Assembly: GCA_005406025.1 (NCBI GenBank)
Contig: BGZK01000161.1
Location: 434,001-498,000 of the forward strand
Direction: 5' to 3'
Source of the DNA: Eumeta japonica
Lineage: Eukaryota > Arthropoda > Insecta > Lepidoptera > Psychidae
Length of the DNA stretch: 64,000 bases
Shown here piece by piece: positions 56,401 through 64,000 of the stretch. Position 1 is the first letter of the stretch, and every line of letters begins with the position of its first letter. The notes below the pieces were generated by a model. It had not been told where the DNA came from and did no database searches. It saw only the letters and a list, made by a program, of their open reading frames with translations. Made by a program: the position numbers and the translations under genes.

Positions 56401-58745
56401 CAAAAACACATGATATCAAAGAGGATTTACTTATTGAAAATTTTAATAATAATGCATGTGCTAGCAGTTATAAACAAATGTTTGATAGTAAAGAAGGTGA
56501 TGTCAATTACCCAACGATGCCAATAACTCAAGAAGCAACAACTGACAAAAATGAAAATCTATCCATTTGCTTCGACGATGATGCAAAAAATAAAAGTGAA
56601 GTACCTATTGGCGCTTTAGCTACTTTAATAAGTACTGCTACAGATGTGGTTGTGAATGTAATCACCTCGCCAACATCATCTTTTAAAGAAATAACTCGAG
56701 ACACAGAACTGCAAAATCATGATATTGAAAATAAAAATGTTGTAGACAATAAAATTAATTTTAATGAAACTGAAATTACTAAATTTCCTTATAAAGAGAA
56801 CCACTATAACTGTAAACAACAAAAAGTGAACATCATTTCTGCTGCTGTAAGTAACGAAATTCTAGAAAGTAAAAATGATGCTGCAAATAGTGCACTTAGA
56901 CAAAGAAATGAAAATGATAAAATTGATTTGAAACAAAATACTTTATCTCAAGAAAATTTGTTGTTCATGGAAGGTGATAAAAATTCATACATGGAGCAAT
57001 CAGTTCATATATTACCTACTATATGTAATGAAGAAAGGTCGAATGCAATATCCATTGATTTTGATAATCATAACTTTAATCCTTTCATGACAAGAACTAA
57101 AATACGACAATCCCCTCCAATTCTTGATACAACAAATGTGACTGAACATAATTTTAATCAATCACCAAGTAAGACCAACGATTTGCATCAACCAGATGTG
57201 CAAGAAATACAACCATCAAAAAAACCTGTTATTGAACTCATTAAAAAAAATGATACTGAAATTCATGATTCAATTGAAGAAGAACAATTTAATTTCAATA
57301 TTGACTCCGATAATTCTAAAGAATCAGAATCTAAAAATGCTACCATAAGAGAACTGTTAACTGAAGAGGAAGATACAGTTGAAGGTCCATTTTTTGACAC
57401 AAGCAATTCCATGCATCCTGTAGAACCAAATTCGTTATTAGAAAGAGAAATAAAAGACACATCAAATGCATTTTCTTCTCGAGTATTTGACTTAAAACAA
57501 ATACACAATTTAAATAGGGAAGATGATTTAAATCATGAATCAGGTGAAGTTTTTATTGATGCTGATGCTTTTGATTTTTTCATGAATCAGAATGGAAACA
57601 ATGTAAATGAAACAGGCAAAGAAAGTTTGTTTCTTAAATTTGATCCATTATGTGCAAATAAAGTGGATGCTAGTGGCGTCGTCGCAATTCTCAGCAAGAT
57701 TCAGGATTCAGTAAGCACGTCAAAATCTGAAACATTAAACGATCAATTACAAGGCTCTTCTACTGTTAATTTTGTATGTAACTCATTGGGAGATGTTAGT
57801 GAAGACTTACTAAATATTTCAATGTCTCGAAAACCTATGATGGCAGTTCCACCTGCTGTTAATAATGACGTATCATTGACACATAGTAATAGGTTAGTCA
57901 CACCTACAAGATTATCGAGACAAACCAACTTATCATCTCCAGCAATTGCCATAATAGATAGACTCATTTCCATTAGTGCGAACAATTCTCCAGTTCAAGG
58001 ATTAAACTTTTCACAAGATACTCGACAATTGAACGAATCTGAAACTATTCTAGCACAATTAAAAGAAGCGCTCAATACAAAAGAACAAGACCTTCAGCAA
58101 TTACGTATTGAAAGTGGAGAATTGAAAGATAGGTTATGCACTTTAGAATCTCACATGAATAAATTGGAAAAGGACAACGAAGAAAAACTGCGAAAAATAA
58201 ATGATTTGAATGAAACACTTTTAGCTAAGACTAAAATGAATAAAAACATGGCAGCAGTAGTAGAGGAATATGAGAGGACTATTGCTGGATTGATAGCGGA
58301 GAGTGAACAAGAGAAAAAATTGCATGAAGCAGAAAGAGTCTCATTGATGAGAGAGAGAGATGAACAAACAGCACATTTAGGAAGCATGGAGGTTTCATTC
58401 AGCGATCTTCATAGCAAATATGAAAAAAGCAAACAAATCATTCTAAGTTATAAAACTAATGAGGATAAACTTAGAAAGTCTATAGCAGATTTCGAGGATA
58501 CATTTAAAAAAATGCAGAATAATTATGATCTTCTTAAGCAACATGCAACATCAAAGTTGAATGCTGCAAATCAAGAATTTCATAAATTGAATAAAGCTCA
58601 TGAAGCAGAATTGTTGAAATTGAATGCTATGATCAAAAGGAAAGAATTACATATAACATCATTAGAAGAAACTTTATCTCATAAAATTAAGGCTAACGAA
58701 GAATTAACTGCGATATGCGATGAGCTAATCAACAAAGTCAGTTAA
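53421..58745 (+). CDS. tacc: TACC, transforming acidic coiled-coil protein, 1,774 aa, single exon
   Basis: TACC proteins bind XMAP215/Msps through their C-terminal coiled coil and promote microtubule growth at centrosomes and spindles. Residues about 1,537-1,774 form a continuous coiled coil that closes with the family signature: YEKSKQIILSYKTNEDKLRK, YDLLKQHATSKLNAANQEF, LHITSLEETLSHKIKANEEL and TAICDELINKVS. The 1,536 residues before it are acidic, Asn/Ser-rich and probably disordered. A KEN box lies at residues 20-22 (FDNKENAY). A degenerate repeat occurs three times (near 763, 871 and 1,064) with the core [TA]AT[ED][VI]VxNxI. The whole protein is one uninterrupted exon, unusual beside the intron-rich neighbours. 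It is longer than the fly protein. The start has an in-frame N-terminus MTSRVEPMDIDDV; no upstream coding exon is evident. Confidence 0.94.
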   Translation: MTSRVEPMDIDDVDSEFDNKENAYQSNVFSTKANIEKGYEELEVSEMNMRLRYSITPSSSPMSKSFTTVCNETKNYDRFDKTLNSTSANDPNNLTQPWGPVSCPTETNSLVLKNISISAPIPTENVNLTSTKSKSSMTLNDNLVNNNETILLSGRDEECESAYPSSSSSPLPNILVPNVSAKEIPKSLDSPIMRGLKSVLNIFRSSQSPILPSTTDKTPETVEKAHEVTILSPDGMERDIKTNPVLSSTPICNSKTKEETGSKRNSPYKDSIVFNEDLVSELQWNNETTILFGDEKIPIHKLLLQRAHSPMPESNNTIVKTIKNDDILNQNIVLAEDGTNSVLTNISSNEQERLSTVTQDNFVVPCYSNKASCDSLVEHQDDSEFLDCENTYINNDLYLPSIDTTITFNKYPEQNETEDSDATTKSKIISEVFEKVVVPNIIKSSVTIEKQQNVNEQSDKNEILNQNNVIKDATFYGTVESQDEFKINNDVLLPNIDRNDVNNLTYNCEEVSSSGSKMLDKKTIDCNSPNIQLCSEYVSQNDIQTLKQMALEIVHAEYGMIEIEDVFNKDLLQNNVSNKNTSDDSVLKLKISKGGTSEEISEVNNSEIIQCAHVTEDPEMKRENHLTQTTVSGDKSNLLVSQEKLDATFLANDTGCSDINVNTNSIQNEFLEVQSLEEVLLLSENHSPYISFKAEEGHNIEDVVTNNLEYRSIVPIIGESLLCQNSFIQNYNQDQLNDKTNEAMSVENTCSMFDQNQLLDCTIASVVNTATEVVENTINVSMQVIENIDGNNEKTCNDNIEANMTYVKDVSQSNTGEEKGVKIQSEVSNSESNVNLVSAKLNCTGEEIKVDFDSVVFNDGNVENKDDVMVGALDSLVSAATEIVANVISISTHYVETINETEKSLRPNCVLETVLDSEVSNGNISNYEINVEVAKTISMTDMSVYSENEIKADGVDTESKDTVLKSDIGEANTILSTSTVVTDLTPMHDNPSNTKTHDIKEDLLIENFNNNACASSYKQMFDSKEGDVNYPTMPITQEATTDKNENLSICFDDDAKNKSEVPIGALATLISTATDVVVNVITSPTSSFKEITRDTELQNHDIENKNVVDNKINFNETEITKFPYKENHYNCKQQKVNIISAAVSNEILESKNDAANSALRQRNENDKIDLKQNTLSQENLLFMEGDKNSYMEQSVHILPTICNEERSNAISIDFDNHNFNPFMTRTKIRQSPPILDTTNVTEHNFNQSPSKTNDLHQPDVQEIQPSKKPVIELIKKNDTEIHDSIEEEQFNFNIDSDNSKESESKNATIRELLTEEEDTVEGPFFDTSNSMHPVEPNSLLEREIKDTSNAFSSRVFDLKQIHNLNREDDLNHESGEVFIDADAFDFFMNQNGNNVNETGKESLFLKFDPLCANKVDASGVVAILSKIQDSVSTSKSETLNDQLQGSSTVNFVCNSLGDVSEDLLNISMSRKPMMAVPPAVNNDVSLTHSNRLVTPTRLSRQTNLSSPAIAIIDRLISISANNSPVQGLNFSQDTRQLNESETILAQLKEALNTKEQDLQQLRIESGELKDRLCTLESHMNKLEKDNEEKLRKINDLNETLLAKTKMNKNMAAVVEEYERTIAGLIAESEQEKKLHEAERVSLMRERDEQTAHLGSMEVSFSDLHSKYEKSKQIILSYKTNEDKLRKSIADFEDTFKKMQNNYDLLKQHATSKLNAANQEFHKLNKAHEAELLKLNAMIKRKELHITSLEETLSHKIKANEELTAICDELINKVS

Positions 58746-59683
58746 GCGTGTAAATGTAAGAACACTGTTGTCTTATTATATTTATAACATATGTAAATCA
58801 CAGTCAAATAATTTGTTTCTATTGATCGGTTGTATTGGATTTGTGCCAAATGTTGTGGATGATTGCAAAATTGCCTTATTATTTCTGGTAGATGTCTTAA
58901 GACTGTATCAAATTGTGATAAGTTTAATGTTGGCTGCTGCCATTATGATGAATTTTGCACTTTTTCTTTATCTTAACTATCAGTTACTAACACTTGTAAA
59001 ATATGAATTTAAATAATACTGCATATTAAACTTTTAAATAATTGCCTTAAAAGGAGTTAAAAATGATAAAACCTTAATTTTTATAATGTTTTAAATTAGA
59101 TTTATTTAAAAGTATGTCATATTTTTTATAGACATGTAGGGAAAACAATGAGAACACATATTTTTTACAAGATTTTTGCATGAGTATTTTTAGATCCTTG
59201 TACTTATAATGATATTATTTTTGTAGTAGAATCATAGATCACAATGTTTAGAAAATGTACCACAATCTAAATTTATGATAATATTTTTTTACAATTTTAT
59301 AAAATTCTTGCCTTGTAGAATTAAAATTCATTTGGGGCACAAAGACATCTAGTGCCATATTCTGTAAACATGGTTTCCTTTGTTGGTTAATCCTAATTTT
59401 AAGTTTGTGAGATAAGACTTTAAAATGATATTCTAACACATTGTCATACTTTATATCTAAAAATTGGATCTCCTTTTGTACTTTATGATGATAAAACTAT
59501 ATCTATCACCTTTTAGTGGCAATATATTGTGATCTGTATATGTTAAACTCGAATTTTCCTTGTTTTGTTTCCTTGTTTTAATGTAATAAATATCTAAAAA
59601 CTTATTGGAATTCTATCTGAAGAAGTTTTCCATGCTAACAGGTTATTGAAATGGATGTTTACAATATATTTTAGTTGAATAAA
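58746..59683 (+). terminator. TACC 3' UTR with polyadenylation signals
   Basis: AATAAA at 59,585-59,590 and 59,678-59,683. The 82-codon frame at 58,768-59,016 is taken as 3' UTR. Confidence 0.55.
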
Positions 59684-59764
59684 GGTATGTAAACCAACTA
59701 TTTCTTTATTTCCTGCGAAACATCTTGCAATATTATTTAAAACATTTTTTCTATAGAATTTTTT

Positions 59765-59945
59765 AGGCGCAAATAAACATGCAGGCCACTAGAGTGTAGA
59801 TAGTCACCATCACCCATGAATATCTGCGATCTCGGGGAAGTCACCAGTGCATTGCTGGTTTTTTAGAAAGGAGTACACTCTTTTCTTGAAGACTATCTTT
59901 TCGAAGCTCATTGGGAATACTGCTGATGTAGACCATTTCTTATGG
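59765..59945 (+). repeat. Lepidopteran-type dispersed repeat fragment
   Basis: TAGTCACCATCACCCATGAA, CACCAGTGCATTGCTGG and AGAAAGGAGTACACTCTTTT then CTTGAAG occur in the order I recall from an abundant lepidopteran element. Confidence 0.65.
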
Positions 59946-61350
59946 GTACCTAGTTGATTTTCACTTCATAGCAGTGTCTTAAAAAATTATTTTTTATATT
60001 TTGAATTGATTTTTTTTCACAATATTGTGGCCCAAAAATGACAGAAGCTCTTATCGCAGTTTTAATAAATGCAAAATTCCCCTCATTTTATAATTTAAAA
60101 TGAAAGTGAGTATGTGCACATTTTAGTGTATAGTAGATAACGTTCTCACTAAAGGTAGAATGTTCTGCTAAAAAAAAGTTTTGCTTTTAAGAAAATAAAG
60201 GAATATGAAACTTTTTAGACTTAAGATAATCATAATACGTAAAACAAAAAAAAAAACATAAAGAAAAATTAAGATGGTAAGAGAATTTTAGTAGTTTTGC
60301 TGAATGTTCTGTATGAAATGGCTATGGAATTATATATAATTACTTGTAGATTTTTGACTCCTATAGCTATAGATGTGATACTGATTTTTTGATAAAATTA
60401 TAAAATGTAAATTATTCCATGAAAATTTGCTGTAATTGTTCTCGCTTACGTCAATGAGTATTAGTTTTGTTGTAATTATAATTTTCATTGTGATAGTTTT
60501 AAAATTGATAAGATTGACTTTCATTTTGTTTTCTAAAAATGAAGCTTTTTTTTTTTAATATAGAACTAATCTACTAAAACTCGAGTACCTAATTAACGCT
60601 GACTACTATTCTAAACAATGCTTGTATTGAAAAAAATAAATATGACGAAAAATAATAATTGATAACTTTAAGAAGTTTGAAATAAAAATAACCAAATATT
60701 TTCACAGAATTTAACATCAGAGTTTATGAGGGGGCTGGAATTTCCAATAAAGTAGCTGAGAAATGTTTGATAGTGCGACATCTGTATATTTTTTGATAAC
60801 GCACGTCTTCAAATTCTATCAGGTGTGAGTTTATACATATTATTATTATCATTTTTTCGAATGCTGGTAATGATTTTTAATGACTATTAACTTTAATTAC
60901 TTTAATAGATATCGCTTCACTTGGGGAAAAAAAAAAATATCCACTATTTATATTCATTGGTCAAAACATTTTATTATCGAAGCACAAAGGAATGCCCTTT
61001 GTACTGCTTTTATGCCTTCACTGAGGACCAAGACTCAAGCTTAGAAATCGACATTGAAAATGTACAGTGAAATATGTAAGTAAATTATTGGAAATCTATT
61101 TCATAATGTTAGATATTATTTATTTATTTATTTATATGCCTAATAGCTGTACATGTAAAGTGACTTACATTAAAATGTTTATTAAATTATCCATCTGTCC
61201 GTATGTTCACATCGTATCTGTCAAGTCTATATTTAAATATCTTTCGTCATAGAAATAGAGTCAAAGGCGCCACTTGGAATCGGTGCGGTCACAGAGGGAG
61301 CGGCTATAGCCGAAAAGATACAACAAGACTAGGAGTTGATGTGGTGTTTT
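59946..61350. other. Intergenic, no gene seen
   Basis: AT-rich. Frames of 60-65 codons show no motif. 61,250-61,340 is slightly GC-richer and may belong to the following SINE. Confidence 0.45.
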
Positions 61351-61354
61351 TCTC

Positions 61355-61600
61355 GATCCGAAGAGCGTTGGTGGTTCAGTGCTTAAAAGGGTCGCGTTAA
61401 AAACAAAAAAGGTCGGGTGAAATTTACCAATCTTTTTTTAACTCAAACGTAAGCATTCCACTCCACACCTCGAAGGGTACGCTTAGCCGGCAGTGTTGGA
61501 CGCTAACCCGCACAAGTCTAGCGTGAAGGGCATAAGATCCTGGGCCCTCAATTGGAAATAAATACAAAAAGATTGTGGGAGGGTACATCTCAGTGAAGGG
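61355..61600 (+). mobile_element. Degenerate tRNA-derived SINE, copy 2
   Basis: AGAGCGTTGGTGGTTCAGTG is A-box-like. It then has AGGGTACGCTTAGCCGGC, AAGGGCATAAGATCC, GGGCCCTCAATTGGAAATAA and GGGAGGGTACAT, in the order of copy 1 at 39,003 but more diverged. Confidence 0.5.
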
Positions 61601-63071
61601 GTATTTTTGTTGTATTCACTATAGCTACGACAATCAAATGATTCGCGCTTTTATCTCATTTTCCCATTTCGGACAAGAATAAAATTATCTGCCCTAAATC
61701 TATGGGAATCAAATGATCAATTAATTTGGATTTTACAGTCAATCGGATGTTATTATTTCTTCTATCAGACATATCAACTGGAAAGAAAGTAAACTTGAAT
61801 AATAATGGCGACAATGTATACTGTGGATCTCTTTTCGGAGTCGAATCAACAAATAATACAATGATCTCTATTGTCGCTGAAACAATTATAATAAATAACA
61901 ATTATGCATGTCATATTAAATTGATTATCTTTGAGCTGAATGAAACACTTAATCTCAATAGCCTATCTCAATATAGTATAACCTATCGCAGCTTCTTAGT
62001 GTGATTTACGAACATATTTTTTTAAATGTCTATTTAACGGTTAATTTTTTAAACTTCTTAAACAAATTAATCTAATCGTAATATTTCAACAAAACATATT
62101 CAATTTTACACCTAAATGTTCCTTGTGAATTTTTAATTTGAAGTATTTCAAATTAAAAATTCACTTAATAATCTTAAAATTTTTGATTTGAAGAATTTCA
62201 AATTAAAAATTCACTAAGTACTTACTAAATAGATTTGGACAAATGGTATAATGTTACATTTTTTGACAGTGAAAATATCGCAGATAAAAAATGTGTCCAA
62301 TTATCCATAAATTTCTTGTTTTTTTTAAATCAATAAAATTATTGAAAAGGAAGAAATCTCGTTATAAACATTGTGGATTTAAGGGAAATATGACATGACG
62401 TCAATATTTTTTATGGGTAATGAAAGATACAACGAAGAAATGAAGGATAGCTTTCATACCTCTTTAAAAGGTTCTCGTGTTTCATAACCGCCACGCGATC
62501 AAAGTCACGAGCAACAACTAGTTTAGTTAATAAAAGGAGAAACTGTCGGTTGACTGATCAACACATAGCCAAAGCAAGTAGTTTTAGGAGCTTGAAATTT
62601 TGCTCTAAGTAAAACAAATAATAGATTTTATTTTATTTAATGTAGATAAATACCTACTAAGAAAAGGGATTCTTAAAAAAGCGTCGCTATAGGGGTGTAA
62701 TGTAAATGTATGAGTAATGGGAAATGTACCATTAGTTTAGAAGTTGGAGTAATGGAAATTGGTGTTTGGATTCTTTTTTTGAAATAAAGGAACAGATGTT
62801 CAAGGATTTTTTAAAAAGATAAAATAGAACTGATAATTTTTATTCAAGTATTTTAGTTCTTTAGTTAGGTCATAAAAAAAATTGTTTATAGGTTCTTTGC
62901 TATATATATAGAAAAAGAAATACCATTTCAGTATTTAAGGGGGTTCTAAACTTAGGGATGAAATGGTTAGTGAAAGTTTTTAGGAGAGTTCCGTTAGCTT
63001 TGAATCCAGTAACATATTCGATATTACGAATCGAGATTTGAATCGTAATCGATAGCAGGATCGAAATCGGA
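61601..63071. other. Intergenic, hairpins only
   Basis: The 92- and 81-codon overlapping frames at 61,656-62,004 have no recognisable motif. Hairpins at 62,125-62,214 are listed separately. Confidence 0.4.
62125..62214. repeat. Two adjacent related hairpins
   Basis: The first has exact 18-bp arms (GTGAATTTTTAATTTGAA, loop GTAT, 62,125-62,164). The second, at about 62,176-62,214, repeats the right arm sequence after a slightly diverged left arm (AAATTTTTGATTTGAA). It looks like a small inverted-repeat unit duplicated in tandem. Confidence 0.85.
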
Positions 63072-63926
63072 ATGGAAAATGGGACCGAAACTGAAAGCGG
63101 AAACGGAATAAAGTTCATTGTCGGTTCCAATTCCGATGTCGTTCTTGAAATCGTGCACCGGAATGGTATCGTGAATGTGATTGGCAGAAAGATTGATATA
63201 AAGATGGAGGAATTTCTCCTATTGGCTACGAGGGGTACACGGCGTTACCATGATAAACGATACACAGGCGTAACTATGGCAAGAAGCGACAAACACTGTC
63301 AAACCTCGAACACGAGAATAGATAAAATCAACAGCTACGCGTCACTTCCTAATGAATATTCAAAATCAATTTTAATGTATGACGAAACTGTGAACGTTGT
63401 GAACGCTAAGGAAATCGATAGCCCGGATTCTGACGAGCGGAACACACCCGTGTTAGCGGCCATGTCGAAGTTCAACCCGCCGGTGAGGCACACGGCTAAA
63501 CGCGACTTCGACACAGACAGCGAAACAACTGATTCAGAAGCTGATAAATTCTTGAACAACAACACTTCTGGAGAGGATCAGGTGATAGAAAGATACAGTT
63601 TAAAAATTTGAATAGTTTAATCGGTTTCCATGGTAGTGATGCTCCATGGTGATGATTGGGTATTTGAGACTGTATTCGTAGGCTTTTATAATATTTTATT
63701 AACACGGTCTGTAATAGATTAGGTACTGTAAAATGTTGATAAAGAGTATGGAACTTTATGCTTACATAGAATATTTGATAATCACATATTTATTTACTTT
63801 GACATTCGTCACTGCAGTCTCCCGACAGAAGATCATTAGATAAAGCGGACAGGCTGAAAGATGCGCCGAAAGTCTCAGAAACGAAGCAAGCAAAAACGAA
63901 ACCCTCCGAATCATCTGAAAATTCTG
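63072..63926 (+). CDS. Two exons of an unrecognised Ser/Asp-rich protein, continuing past the right edge
   Basis: Exon 1 ends at 63,581 (CAG|GTGATA), exon 2 is 63,818-63,926 (TCT CCC start, TCTG|GTAAGA end); they join in frame and a further exon must lie beyond the window. Encoded pieces: MARSDKHCQTSNTRIDKINS, YASLPNEYSKSILMYDETVN, AKEIDSPDSDERNTPVLAAM, KRDFDTDSETTDSEADKFLN and, in exon 2, SPDRRSLDKADRLKDAPKVS. Low complexity and probably disordered and nuclear or cytoskeletal; I do not recognise the family. The true start is uncertain: the frame opens at 63,072 but its first 45 codons come from a CGAAATCGGAA-rich repeat-like stretch, so translation may start at 63,207 or 63,279, or exon 1 may begin at an internal acceptor. 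Confidence 0.5.
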
Positions 63927-64000
63927 GTAAGATTCCATTTTGGAATACCGCATTCTTCCATGTAGCTACTTATACTCGGTAAAATGGATTGCCAAATTCT

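Noticed and set aside
58768..59016. 82-codon frame right after TACC
   Set aside because: Hydrophobic low-complexity translation of AT-rich 3' UTR with no splice signals; polyadenylation signals follow at 59,585.

Overview
The window looks like nuclear DNA of an insect, most probably a moth or butterfly. It is AT-rich, its genes carry GT-AG introns, and many repeat edges are of types I know from Lepidoptera: elements opening with GGGCGACCGAGCTTTG, elements bounded by AACCGACTTC, and a GGAGTACACTC block. The order-level placement rests on memory of these repeats, not on a search.

Layout. 1-1,077 (-): decayed 5' end of a gene whose N-terminus resembles a family of insect proteins that often also carry DUF4806. 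1,560-4,130: a perfect palindrome, a block dense in TGACGTCA-type motifs, and about 1.2 kb of a ~46-bp tandem repeat. 4,290-7,700 (-): defective Jockey-type retrotransposon. 9,130-10,000 (+): a second reverse-transcriptase fragment. 10,727-32,579 (+): complete SEL1L/Hrd3 gene, 14 coding exons, 751 aa. Its introns hold an RTE-like fragment, a hairpin cluster, a 3.4-kb DNA transposon with perfect terminal inverted repeats, several non-autonomous repeats and a mariner remnant. 35,596-49,207 (-): a molybdopterin-synthase locus in which MOCS2A is followed on the same exon by MOCS2B, and MOCS2B is spliced in frame into an MBIP-like C-terminus. 50,513-50,674 (-): first exon of a SAP-like protein, closed by an apparent one-base slip in an A run. 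53,421-58,745 (+): a single-exon TACC protein of 1,774 aa. 63,072-63,926 (+): two exons of an unrecognised Ser/Asp-rich protein running off the right edge.

How the genes work. SEL1L is the ER-membrane scaffold of the Hrd1 ubiquitin ligase in ER-associated degradation. MOCS2A and MOCS2B are the two subunits of molybdopterin synthase; MBIP is a subunit of the ATAC histone acetyltransferase complex, so the fusion joins cofactor synthesis with chromatin and MAP-kinase signalling. In Drosophila the corresponding Mocs2B protein is described as an ATAC subunit. TACC acts at centrosomes and spindles. I see no operon-like link among these genes. SEL1L and the MOCS2 locus converge; the MOCS2 locus and TACC diverge with the SAP-like exon between them.

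All exon models were read by eye from splice sites and reading frame. The SEL1L and MOCS2B-MBIP models close exactly in frame (752 and 355 codons including stop), which is the strongest internal check available here.
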